DNA of 53,780 bases. Origin: Betaproteobacteria bacterium UBA2592 (GTDB lineage: Bacteria > Pseudomonadota > Gammaproteobacteria > Burkholderiales > Rhodocyclaceae). A program made the translations under genes and the position numbers. Below, piece by piece: positions 24,605-34,367 of this stretch. The notes under the pieces are model-generated. The model had not been told where the DNA came from and searched no databases. It worked only from the letters and a program-made list of their open reading frames with translations. Within the stretch, counting starts at the first letter, position 1. Every line of letters starts with the position of its first letter. The stretch spans positions 1-53,780 of the forward strand of contig DDKS01000056.1 of assembly GCA_002340095.1 (NCBI GenBank), read 5' to 3'.

Positions 24605-27213
24605 ATCGCTACATCCGCATCTGCCCCGTCTGCGACACCGAAAACCCGCCCGACCGGGTGCATTGCAGCGTCTGCGCCACCCTGCTGGCGGGGGTGGATT
24701 TTTCCCTGCCTCGGGAAGCCCCGGGGGCCGGGGCGTCTGCCTCGCGGGAGGCTGAAGTCCTTCCCGTCCCGGTTGCGCCATCCCTGGTGGCCAGTCCGCA
24801 GCGCTGCCCGGACCCGGACTGCGGCCAGCCCAACCCCCCGGGCACAGTCCGCTGCCTGTACTGCAACACCTCCTTGCCGCAGTCGGCGGCTCCTGTCTTG
24901 GTCGAGCCGCTTGTTGCCCGGGCGGCTTCCCCGTCCGGTTTCGAACTGGCACCTCCCGCCCTGGACCCCGTGCCCGGCCCCAGTCTGGCACCCATCGTCT
25001 CCCGTCCCACCTTGCGCACCAATCTGCCCGGGGAGCTGGCGGCCCGCTACCGGGTGGTGGATGAGCTCCAGGCGGCCGGCAGCGAGGCGGACCTGCTCAT
25101 CGTCGAACCCCTGGCGGGAGGCGAGGCCCTGGTGGCCAAGCTCTACCGGCGCGGCATCCAGCCCGACAGCGCCCTGCTGGCCCGGGTTTCCGCCGCCGGT
25201 TCCCATGTGGTCAGAATCATCGCTCACGGGGTCGCCGATGGCGTGGCCTGGGAGCTGATGGAGTACTGTCGGGCTGGCAGCCTGCGGGATGTGATCCGGG
25301 GAGGGCTCCTGAGCCGGGATACGCTCTACCGCCTGGTGCAGGAACTGGCGGCGGGGCTCATGGAGATCCATGCCCAGCGCATCCTGCACCGGGACCTGAA
25401 GCCGGAAAACGTGCTGGTGCGGCGCCGGGAGCCCCTCTCCCTGGCCCTCACGGATTTCGGCATTGCCTCCCTTGCCGAGGGCACCCGCCACTTCACCGAC
25501 GGGGCCCGCACCGTCAAGTACGCGGCCCCCGAGGCTCTGACCGGGCTGATCGACGCCAAGGCGGACTGGTGGTCCGTGGGCATGATGCTGCTGGAGGCCG
25601 CCTCCGGCCGTCATCCCTTCGAGGGCCTCTCGGAGCAGGTGATCAACCATCACCTGGCCACCCGGCCCGTGGACATCACCGGCGTTGCCGATGAAGACCT
25701 GGCCCGGCTCTGTCGGGGCCTGCTGCTGCGGGACCCCTCCCGGCGCTGGGGTGCGCCCGAGGTGGAGCGCTGGCTGGCGGGGGACCCGACCCTGGCCCTG
25801 CCGGTGGAAACCGGCGCGGCTACGGTACGGCCCTATCACGTGGGCGAGCACGAGGCCCGGAGCGGCGAGGAACTGGCGCTCGCCCTGGCGGCCCACTGGT
25901 CCGAAGGGGTGCAGGACCTGAAGCGGGGGTTGATTCGGGACTGGCTCAAGGAGGAACTGCACGATTTCAACCTGACCCGGCGCCTGGCGGACATCATGGA
26001 GGCCCGGGGCGAGAGTGACGACCGGCGCCTGCTGCGCTTCCTGCTGGCGGCCGCGCCCCGGTTGCCCCCGGTCTGGCAGGGGCGGCCCGCCCACCGGGAA
26101 GCCCTGCTCGCTGCCGCCCGCCAGGTCCAGGCAGGCGGTGAAGCTGCGGACGAGGCCAGACGCTGGCTCGACAGCTTGTTTGAGGACGGGGTGCTGGCCC
26201 TGTTCGCCCGCCAGGGGGAGGAGGAGCTGGAAGCCCTGGACCGGGCCTGGCGCCAGGGGCTGGAGGATTTGCGCCGGGCCTGGGAGCAGGCCCGGGAGGC
26301 CTACCGGAGCTGGCGCCACCGGCCCCGGGCGGTGGCCGGCAACGACCAGGCCCGGGTGGTCGATTTCGATGCCGTGGTCTATGGCCGGGACGAGGGCTTC
26401 CAGTTCCCTCTCCGGGGGGACTGGCATCCTGTGCTGCTCCTGGCCCTCGGGCATTCCGGCTATCTATCCGCGTTGGGCCAGGAACTGGAGCAGGCGGCAG
26501 CGGAACTGGCGGAAGACAGTCCCTGGTTCCTGCCCCTGGTTCGCCAGGCCCGGGAGGGGGGGGCCGCCGGGCGACTGACGGCCACACTCCTGGCCTGGCG
26601 CCTCATCCCGGTTGCCCGGGCGGCGGCGGGGGCGGAACAGCAGCAGCGGGCCGCAGCCCTGGCTGCCCGGGCGGCAGCCATCCGCGATCTGCGCCAGGAG
26701 CTGGGGCGTTGCTTGACTCCCCTGTTGCTCATTCCCGAATGTCCGGACGAGTTCGCCCGGCGCGATTTGCGCGGTGCGATGGCCCGTTTCCAGGAGCTGG
26801 CGAACCGCATTGGCAGCCTGGATTACGCGGAAGAAAACTTCATCCGGCTGCTGCGCCAGGTTTCGGCCCTGCAGCGCATCGGCTTCAATCTGGATGTCTG
26901 CCTGGATCGGCTCGACGAGGTGGAGGCGGGGCACCGCATCCTGTTGCAGCAGAACCGTCTGGGTCTGGCCGGCGGGATCGTGGTGATGCTGCTGGTGCTG
27001 GGGCCGCCCTGGTTGCCGGTTCTGGCCCTGGCGGGGCTCACAGCCTTTGCCGGCTGGCGCTTCCGGATCCGCCGCCAGGCGCGCCGGGAAGTGGCGGTGC
27101 AGATGCAGTTGTTCCAGCGCCAGGCGGCGCTGGCGGTCCGGGGAGACGGGCCGGAGGACGAGGCACCGCTGGCGTGGCAGCAGGATGGCCATGCCCGGAA
27201 ATGGCCGATCTGA
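24601..27213 (+). CDS. Zinc-ribbon Ser/Thr protein kinase with C-terminal membrane segment
   Basis: 870 residues. Two zinc ribbons lead: C8-x2-C11...C22-x2-C25 and CPDPDC...CLYC (about 69-88). A Hanks-type kinase domain (about 145-390) follows with VAK lysine, HRDLKPEN (about 263), DFGIAS (about 286), an APEAL-type activation end and DWWSVGMMLLEA. The Gly-rich loop is weak (ELQAAGSEADLL). A long helical region (about 420-780) ends in two hydrophobic helices (about 787-820) and a short basic tail, so it is membrane-tethered. The ATG overlaps the radical-SAM stop (ATGA). The kinase probably regulates the ATPase or reports on its state; this is inference. Confidence 0.85.
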   Translation: MNRYIRICPVCDTENPPDRVHCSVCATLLAGVDFSLPREAPGAGASASREAEVLPVPVAPSLVASPQRCPDPDCGQPNPPGTVRCLYCNTSLPQSAAPVLVEPLVARAASPSGFELAPPALDPVPGPSLAPIVSRPTLRTNLPGELAARYRVVDELQAAGSEADLLIVEPLAGGEALVAKLYRRGIQPDSALLARVSAAGSHVVRIIAHGVADGVAWELMEYCRAGSLRDVIRGGLLSRDTLYRLVQELAAGLMEIHAQRILHRDLKPENVLVRRREPLSLALTDFGIASLAEGTRHFTDGARTVKYAAPEALTGLIDAKADWWSVGMMLLEAASGRHPFEGLSEQVINHHLATRPVDITGVADEDLARLCRGLLLRDPSRRWGAPEVERWLAGDPTLALPVETGAATVRPYHVGEHEARSGEELALALAAHWSEGVQDLKRGLIRDWLKEELHDFNLTRRLADIMEARGESDDRRLLRFLLAAAPRLPPVWQGRPAHREALLAAARQVQAGGEAADEARRWLDSLFEDGVLALFARQGEEELEALDRAWRQGLEDLRRAWEQAREAYRSWRHRPRAVAGNDQARVVDFDAVVYGRDEGFQFPLRGDWHPVLLLALGHSGYLSALGQELEQAAAELAEDSPWFLPLVRQAREGGAAGRLTATLLAWRLIPVARAAAGAEQQQRAAALAARAAAIRDLRQELGRCLTPLLLIPECPDEFARRDLRGAMARFQELANRIGSLDYAEENFIRLLRQVSALQRIGFNLDVCLDRLDEVEAGHRILLQQNRLGLAGGIVVMLLVLGPPWLPVLALAGLTAFAGWRFRIRRQARREVAVQMQLFQRQAALAVRGDGPEDEAPLAWQQDGHARKWPI

Positions 27214-28317
27214 TCAGAAGGCCCAGCCTATTCTGATCCCCACGCCAAGGACGTGGTTGTCGTCCCCCATGCGGGCTTGCTCGACCCCCGGCGTGCTGGT
27301 GGCAAGCCGGGCGTTGCCCAGCCTGACATAGCTGATGCCGGCGGTGATCCGGTAGTTGTCGCGGGAGTGGATGGCGGCCAGGGTGACGCCCTTTTTGCCG
27401 CTGCTGGGGGAAAGGGGGGAATGAATGGGGCGGGTGTGTCCTTCGTAGTCCACGGAGACGGACCCGGCCCAGGTGGGGGTCAGCTGCCGGACGAGGCCCA
27501 GGGTCCAGATCCGGGTGTTCCGCTGATTGACCAGCCCCTGGCCCGTGAGCCCTTCGAACAGGAGCGGATCGACCCGGAACTCCGACCATTTCACCCAGCG
27601 CAGCCGGCCAAACAGCAGGGTGTCCGGATCGATGCCGGTCTGGAAATCCACGTTGATGGCCCGGGGCGTCGTGACTTCGGTGCTGGAGCTTCCGTTCAGG
27701 GGAGGCAGGGGGGCCGATTCCCGGGTCTTGAAGCGGTGCCGGATGGCGTCGTGATAGGTGGCCGCCAGCCGCAGGGCGATGGCCGGGTATTCAAAGGCCG
27801 CGCCAACCACCGGGGCCGAGGCCGTGTCCGGATCGAGGCGCAATTGGTAGCCATCGACCGGGCCGTAGGCCAGGCCCTTGAGGTGGACGCGGGCCGAAGA
27901 GCGCTGGATGCGCATACCGCCATGCACGCTGAAGTACTCGTTGAAGCGGTAGCGGGCCAGACCCAGAAGGGCGTGGGAGGCGGTGTCCACCAGGGTGCCG
28001 GCCAGCAAGGGGGTGCCGTTGCCGTAGAGCAGGTCGCCCCCGTAGGGCTGGTCCAGCACGAAACCGAAAGACAGCCGGTCGCTGGCGTCCAGCTTGAGGC
28101 TGAGGCTGGACAGGTTGTAATCCCCGGCCACGTCGCCGGTGTGACCGCCGCTCATGTCGCGCCCCCGCACTTCCGGGATGATCCGGTTGATCGAGACTTC
28201 CAGGTAGTTTCCGGGTTCGAACAGGGCGCCGAGGCCCTGGCCCGAGCGGTCGATGCCGCTGGCCCAGGCGGATGTCATGCCCAGCAGTAGGGTGGAGGCG
28301 AGCAGGTGGGATTTCAT
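27214..28317 (-). CDS. FadL-type outer-membrane transport protein
   Basis: 367 residues with a signal peptide (about 1-19, cleaved after AWA). The rest alternates in beta-strand fashion and ends in the aromatic GWAF, the outer-membrane barrel signal. Features such as LDASDRLSFGFVLDQPYGGDL and the FQTGIDPDTLLFGRLRWVKWSEF strands fit the OMPP1/FadL/TodX family, which takes up hydrophobic compounds. The N-terminal hatch is shorter than in E. coli FadL (about 446 residues). The stop abuts that of the kinase gene as TGATCA. No fatty-acid or aromatic genes are adjacent. Confidence 0.8.
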   Translation of the reverse strand: MKSHLLASTLLLGMTSAWASGIDRSGQGLGALFEPGNYLEVSINRIIPEVRGRDMSGGHTGDVAGDYNLSSLSLKLDASDRLSFGFVLDQPYGGDLLYGNGTPLLAGTLVDTASHALLGLARYRFNEYFSVHGGMRIQRSSARVHLKGLAYGPVDGYQLRLDPDTASAPVVGAAFEYPAIALRLAATYHDAIRHRFKTRESAPLPPLNGSSSTEVTTPRAINVDFQTGIDPDTLLFGRLRWVKWSEFRVDPLLFEGLTGQGLVNQRNTRIWTLGLVRQLTPTWAGSVSVDYEGHTRPIHSPLSPSSGKKGVTLAAIHSRDNYRITAGISYVRLGNARLATSTPGVEQARMGDDNHVLGVGIRIGWAF

Positions 28318-28489
28318 CGTGTCTTGGTTTCCGGGTTCAGGCGTGGCGAAATCAGCGCCGCAATATTGACAACGGTCACGACCAGCAGGGTTTCAGATCA
28401 AGGGGCATCATGGTCCGGGCGTTTGGTTTGCGGGCATCAGCTTAGTGCGAGCGGCCGCAGCATGCTTGCCTTTTGGCGCGAGGCCGGCC

Positions 28490-28530
28490 GGCGAAAACAG
28501 AAGAGGCCAGCCCCTTGCGGGGCTGGCCTC
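28490..28530 (-). terminator. Intrinsic terminator of aceA
   Basis: A perfect 12-bp stem GAGGCCAGCCCC/GGGGCTGGCCTC with a 4-nt loop (28503-28530). On the minus strand it is followed by TTCTGTTTTCGCC. The remaining 28318-28489 holds the fadL-like leader and no recognisable gene. Confidence 0.85.
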
Positions 28531-28578
28531 CAGGGAGAATGCCGCACGGTCATGCGGTATTCTGCATCGGGCAGGTTC

Positions 28579-29889
28579 TCAGTGGAACTGTTCTTCCTCG
28601 GTGGAGCCGGCCAGCGCCTTCACGGAGGAGGAACCGCCCTGGATCACGGTGGTCACGTCGTCGAAGTAACCGGCGCCGACTTCCTGCTGGTGCGACACGA
28701 AGGTGTAGCCCAGTTCGCGCGCGGCGAATTCGGGCTCCTGCACCATTTCCACGTAATGCTTCATGCCTTCGCCGCGTGCGTAGTTGTACGCGAACTTGAA
28801 GGTGTTGAACCAGTTGACGTGGATGCCGGCCAGGGTGATGAACTGGTACTTGTAGCCCAGGGCGGACAGCTCGTCCTGGAAGCGGGCGATGGTCTTGTCG
28901 TCCAGGTTCTTCTTCCAGTTGAACGACGGCGAGCAGTTGTAGGACAGCAGCTTGCCCGGGCAGGCGGCATGCACGGCCTGGGCGAACTCGCGGGCGAAGC
29001 CCAGATCCGGGGTGCCGGTCTCGCACCACACCAGGTCGGCATAGGGCGCGTAGGAGACGCCACGGCTGATGGCCTGCTCCAGACCGTTCTTGACCCGGTA
29101 GAAGCCTTCCTGGGTGCGCTCACCGGTGAGGAAAGGCTTGTCGCGGCTGTCGTGGTCGGAGGTGAGCAGGTTGGCGGCTTCCGCGTCGGTACGGGCCAGG
29201 ATCAGGGTGGGCACGCCCATCACGTCGGCGGCGAAGCGGGCGGCGATCAGCTTCTCGATCGCTTCCTGGGTCGGCACCAGCACCTTGCCGCCCATGTGGC
29301 CACACTTCTTCACAGCGGCCAGCTGGTCCTCGAAGTGCACGCCCGCAGCACCGGCGGCGATCATGTTCTTCATCAGCTCAAAGGCGTTCAGCACGCCGCC
29401 GAAACCGGCTTCGGCATCGGCCACGATGGGCAGGAAGTAATCGATGAATTCCTTGTCGCCGGGGTTGATGCCACGGCTCCACTGGATTTCGTCGGCGCGC
29501 TTGAAGGTGTTGTTGATGCGGCGCACCATGGTGGGGACGGAGTCGTAGGCGTAGAGCGACTGGTCCGGATACATGGTCTCCGAGGTGTTGCCGTCGGCGG
29601 CCACCTGCCAGCCGGACAGATACACGGCTTCCAGGCCGGCCTTGGCCTGTTGCATGGCTTGACCGGCGGTGATGGCGCCAAAGGCATTCACATAGCCCTT
29701 CTTGGCAGCGCCGTTGACCAGGTTCCACAGCTTTTCGGCGCCGCGCTTGGCCAGGGTGTATTCGATCTGCAGGGAACCGCGCAGACGGACCACATCGGCA
29801 GCGGAGTAACCACGCTTGATGCCCTTCCAGCGGGGGCTTTCAGCCCATTCTTTTTCCAGTGCGGCGATTTGCTGTTCGCGAGTGCTCAT
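28579..29889 (-). CDS. aceA: Isocitrate lyase
   Basis: 436 residues, the usual bacterial length. The catalytic signature KKCGHMGGK is present, with VHFEDQLAAV, TLILARTDAEAANLLTSDHD and a C-terminal NCSPSFNWKKNLDD segment. It splits isocitrate to glyoxylate and succinate, and with aceB forms the glyoxylate shunt for growth on acetate or fatty acids. It is a single gene with its own promoter and strong terminator, unlike the aceBA operon of enteric bacteria. No aceK is in the window. Confidence 0.97.
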   Translation of the reverse strand: MSTREQQIAALEKEWAESPRWKGIKRGYSAADVVRLRGSLQIEYTLAKRGAEKLWNLVNGAAKKGYVNAFGAITAGQAMQQAKAGLEAVYLSGWQVAADGNTSETMYPDQSLYAYDSVPTMVRRINNTFKRADEIQWSRGINPGDKEFIDYFLPIVADAEAGFGGVLNAFELMKNMIAAGAAGVHFEDQLAAVKKCGHMGGKVLVPTQEAIEKLIAARFAADVMGVPTLILARTDAEAANLLTSDHDSRDKPFLTGERTQEGFYRVKNGLEQAISRGVSYAPYADLVWCETGTPDLGFAREFAQAVHAACPGKLLSYNCSPSFNWKKNLDDKTIARFQDELSALGYKYQFITLAGIHVNWFNTFKFAYNYARGEGMKHYVEMVQEPEFAARELGYTFVSHQQEVGAGYFDDVTTVIQGGSSSVKALAGSTEEEQFH

Positions 29890-29972
29890 GTTCAGTCCTC
29901 AATGTGGATGTTGTGCGGAATATCCGGAGCCTGGGGGAGGTTGCCCTTTCCAGCCGGGCTCCGATGGGATGG

Positions 29973-30016
29973 ATTATAGCGGTTTTTTTGCGGAGCAACA
30001 CATATCTTATATAAGA
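29973..30016 (-). promoter_or_regulatory. Predicted aceA promoter with nearby palindrome
   Basis: On the minus strand TATAAT (29978-29973) follows GTGTTG by 17 bp. TCTTATATAAGA, a perfect 12-bp palindrome at 30005-30016, sits just upstream of the -35 region and could bind a regulator. 29890-30132 is A+T-rich and shows no gene. Confidence 0.45.
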
Positions 30017-30132
30017 CACAAGACAAAATTTAATCTATAAGTATCAATGTGTTGTGGTTTGTTTTTCTTATTGTGAAAGGCGGTTTATGGGAGTGAAATG
30101 GAGGCCGGTGCTGGCGGCAAGGGGCTGGATGG

Positions 30133-30152
30133 GCGGGGAGGTGGCTCCCCGC
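30133..30152 (-). terminator. Hairpin at the rraA 3' end
   Basis: GCGGGGAG-GTGG-CTCCCCGC, 8-bp perfect stem, 6 bp after the rraA stop. No U-run follows, so it may protect the 3' end or act with Rho. Confidence 0.4.
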
Positions 30153-30158
30153 AGCAGA

Positions 30159-30650
30159 TCAGATCAGGGGCTGGCTTGAGACCAGGATGCCGTCCGGGTC
30201 GGCGTAGAGCCATTCGTCCGGATTGAAGGTGACCCCCCCGAAGGTCACGGCGAGGTTCCGCTCGCCCACGCCGCGCTTGACGCTTTTCTGCGGGTGAGTG
30301 TTCAGAGCCCGGACACCGATGTCGAGCTGGTTGATGGCTTCGGAATCGCGGATGCAACCATAAACCACGATGCCCTCCCAGCCGTTCTTTTGGGCCAGGA
30401 TGCCGAGCTGGTCGCCCACCAGGGCGCAGCGCAGGCTGCCGCCCCCGTCCACCACCAGCACCTTGCCCTGGCCCGGCTCGCCCAGCACTTCCCGCACCAG
30501 AGTGTTGTCCTCGAAAATCTTCAGGGTGACGATCTGGCCGCAAAAGCCGGGACGGGCCCCGTAACGCTGGAACATCGGGGCGACGACCCGCAGGGTCTTG
30601 CCCAGTTGGGATTCGTTGGCATCGCAAAGATCGGGGGTCTTGAACGACAT
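30159..30650 (-). CDS. rraA: RraA-family protein (RNase E inhibitor-like / HMG aldolase-like)
   Basis: 163 residues. The RraA fold is shown by TPDLCDANES, the GQGKVLVVDGGGSLRCALVG loop and GWEGIVVYGCIRDS with the Arg-Asp pair used by aldolase members. In E. coli RraA binds RNase E and slows RNA decay; close homologues in other bacteria are 4-hydroxy-4-methyl-2-oxoglutarate/oxaloacetate aldolases. Both remain possible, since the metal and Arg/Asp positions are kept. ATG 30650 begins MSFKTPDLC and has GGAGG about 8-12 bases upstream. It follows clpA on the same strand beyond a terminator-like hairpin. Confidence 0.88.
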   Translation of the reverse strand: MSFKTPDLCDANESQLGKTLRVVAPMFQRYGARPGFCGQIVTLKIFEDNTLVREVLGEPGQGKVLVVDGGGSLRCALVGDQLGILAQKNGWEGIVVYGCIRDSEAINQLDIGVRALNTHPQKSVKRGVGERNLAVTFGGVTFNPDEWLYADPDGILVSSQPLI

Positions 30651-30679
30651 GGCAGGGGTTCCTCCTGATGGCAGATATG

Positions 30680-30705
30680 AAAAAGCCATGCGCAAGGCAT
30701 GGCTT
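30680..30705 (-). terminator. Terminator between clpA and rraA
   Basis: AAGCCATGC (30683-30691), 5-nt loop and GCATGGCTT (30697-30705). On the minus strand the stem is followed by TTTTT (30684-30680). It is 18 bp after the clpA stop and only about 15 bp before the rraA ribosome site. Confidence 0.75.
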
Positions 30706-30723
30706 GGGGAGCGGGGATGAAGA

Positions 30724-32978
<2,255 letters not shown>

Positions 32979-32979
<1 letters not shown>

Positions 32980-33287
32980 CAGTTTTCCTCCATGACGCAG
33001 GCAAGCGGGTGCTGGTGTTGCTGGGCGAAGGCACTTACCTGTTCCACCTTGGTGGCGGCGATGTCGCGCGGGTAAACCCCGCACAGACCGCGGCCTTCGT
33101 TGTGGACTTTGAGCATGATCTGGGTGGCGCGTTCTGGATCCATGGAAAAAAAACGTTGCAGGACATGCACGACGAAATCCATGGGGGTGAAATCATCGTT
33201 CAACAGCAATACCTTGTAGAGCCGGGGCGGTTCCACCCGGGTGCGTTCTGCTTCCAGCAGGGCCTGGCTGTTGTCTTTCGTGGGCAT
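32979..33287 (-). CDS. clpS: ClpA adaptor ClpS
   Basis: 102 residues. The conserved core LYKVLLLNDDFTPMDFVVHVL (written here as LYKVLLLNDDFTPMDF then VVHVL), the MLKVHNEGRGLCGVYPRDIA helix and the C-terminal HPLACVMEEN are all present. ClpS recognises N-end-rule substrates and delivers them to ClpA. The Asn-Asp pair and Met that form the N-degron pocket are kept. It is the first gene of the clpS-clpA unit and is divergent from the cold-shock gene. Confidence 0.96.
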
Positions 33288-33384
33288 TGCCTGATTCTAT
33301 ACAGTCTCGAACAGAGTGCAACAGGGGGTGATCCGCGCCTTGGCAACAGGGCGGCAGGGATTTGCGAATCGCCCGCGAAAGTGC

Positions 33385-33413
33385 TTGACGCCCGGATATT
33401 CGTCGCGTAAAAC
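33385..33413 (+). promoter_or_regulatory. Predicted promoter of the cold-shock gene
   Basis: TTGACG (33385-33390), 17-bp spacer, TAAAAC (33408-33413). It predicts a leader of about 110 nt, in line with the long 5' leaders of cold-shock genes. Confidence 0.5.
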
Positions 33414-33483
33414 TGCCAAGTGTTTGGATTCAAGACGTATCGCAAGGCCACTGGCACCGGTCGCTGGAGTCAAAACAAGCAGT

Positions 33484-33500
33484 CGGGGTGACCCCGTTTT
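33484..33500 (+). promoter_or_regulatory. Terminator-like hairpin in the cold-shock gene leader
   Basis: CGGGG-TGA-CCCCG followed by TTTT, with another run of seven T at 33505-33511, just before the GGAAG ribosome site. It could attenuate transcription or mask translation. Confidence 0.4.
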
Positions 33501-33527
33501 AGTGTTTTTTTGTAGGAAGTAGCAATT

Positions 33528-33731
33528 ATGGCAACTGGTACCGTCAAGTGGTTCAATGATTCCAAGGGTTTCGGCTTCATCACTCCCGATGATGGCAGCG
33601 AAGACCTCTTCGCACATTTCTCCGCCATCGCCATGAGCGGTTTCAAGACCCTCAAGGAAGGCGAAAAGGTCTCTTTCGATGTGGTGCAGGGCCCCAAGGG
33701 CAAGCAGGCTGCCAACATCCAGCGTGCTTGA
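33528..33731 (+). CDS. Cold-shock protein (CspA family)
   Basis: 67 residues, a single cold-shock domain. RNP1 is KGFGFITP (13-20) and RNP2 is DLFAHFSAI, with the N-terminal TGTVKWFND strand. These proteins bind single-stranded RNA and act as RNA chaperones. The ribosome site is AGGAAG, 7 bases before the ATG. It is monocistronic, with a leader containing a hairpin and a strong terminator after it. Whether it is cold-induced cannot be decided from the coding sequence. Confidence 0.96.
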   Translation: MATGTVKWFNDSKGFGFITPDDGSEDLFAHFSAIAMSGFKTLKEGEKVSFDVVQGPKGKQAANIQRA

Positions 33732-33755
33732 TTCCTCCTGGAGTCCAGGATCCAG

Positions 33756-33778
33756 AACCCGCTCCGGCGGGTTTTTTT
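33756..33778 (+). terminator. Intrinsic terminator of the cold-shock gene
   Basis: AACCCGC-TCCG-GCGGGTT followed by a T run (33771-33778). It starts 24 bp after the stop and faces the convergent moaC gene. Confidence 0.9.
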
Positions 33779-33808
33779 ACGTCCGGAGGCGGGCTGTCAG
33801 TCCCTCCC

Positions 33809-34315
33809 TCATGGGGCTTCCGCACACCAGTGCCCCGACTTGCCTCCGAGTTTTTCCAGCAGGCGGACCTGTTCGATCACCATGCCCCGGTCCCGGGCCT
33901 TGCACATGTCGTAGATGGTGAGCAGGGCGGCGCTGGCGGCGGTCAGCGCTTCCATCTCCACCCCGGTCCGGCCTACGCATTCACTGGTGGCAAGGACGTG
34001 CACCCGGCTGCCGGCTTCGTCCAGCTCGAATTCGACGGCGACCCGGGTGAGGGCGATGGGATGGCAGAGGGGGATCAGGTCGGCGGTGCGCTTTGCCCCC
34101 TGTATGCCGGCGATCCGGGCGATGCCCAGCACATCGCCCTTGGCGGCACTGCTTGTCCGGATCAGGGCCAGGGTGTCCGGAGCCATGCGGATGCTGCCGG
34201 CAGCCCGGGCGATCCGCCGCGTTTCGGGTTTGTTGCCTACGTCCACCATGTGCGCCTGGCCGGCAGCGTCGAAATGGGTGAGGGAGGTCTCGCTGGGAGG
34301 TTCCGGGGCGGACAC
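33809..34315 (-). CDS. moaC: Cyclic pyranopterin monophosphate synthase
   Basis: 168 residues. MoaC motifs are LTHFDAAGQAHMVDVGNKPE, GIQGAKRTADLIPLCHP and GRTGVEMEALTAASAALLT followed by IYDMCKA. It turns the GTP-derived intermediate made by MoaA into cyclic pyranopterin monophosphate, an early molybdenum-cofactor step. GTG 34315 gives the usual length; the longer in-frame ATG at 34381 would overlap the bepA-type promoter region. No other moa gene is nearby, so this is a solitary moaC. Confidence 0.94.
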   Translation of the reverse strand: MSAPEPPSETSLTHFDAAGQAHMVDVGNKPETRRIARAAGSIRMAPDTLALIRTSSAAKGDVLGIARIAGIQGAKRTADLIPLCHPIALTRVAVEFELDEAGSRVHVLATSECVGRTGVEMEALTAASAALLTIYDMCKARDRGMVIEQVRLLEKLGGKSGHWCAEAP

Positions 34316-34367
34316 GGGATTACTTTCCGTTACGGTTTGTGGGAAAAGGGGGGATGAGGGCTGCGCT

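Noticed and set aside
20749..27213. Identification as a TerY-P or vWA/PP2C/kinase ternary system
   Set aside because: There is a zinc-ribbon kinase, but no vWA protein or PP2C phosphatase, and the ClpB-like ATPase and radical SAM gene are not part of those sets as I know them.
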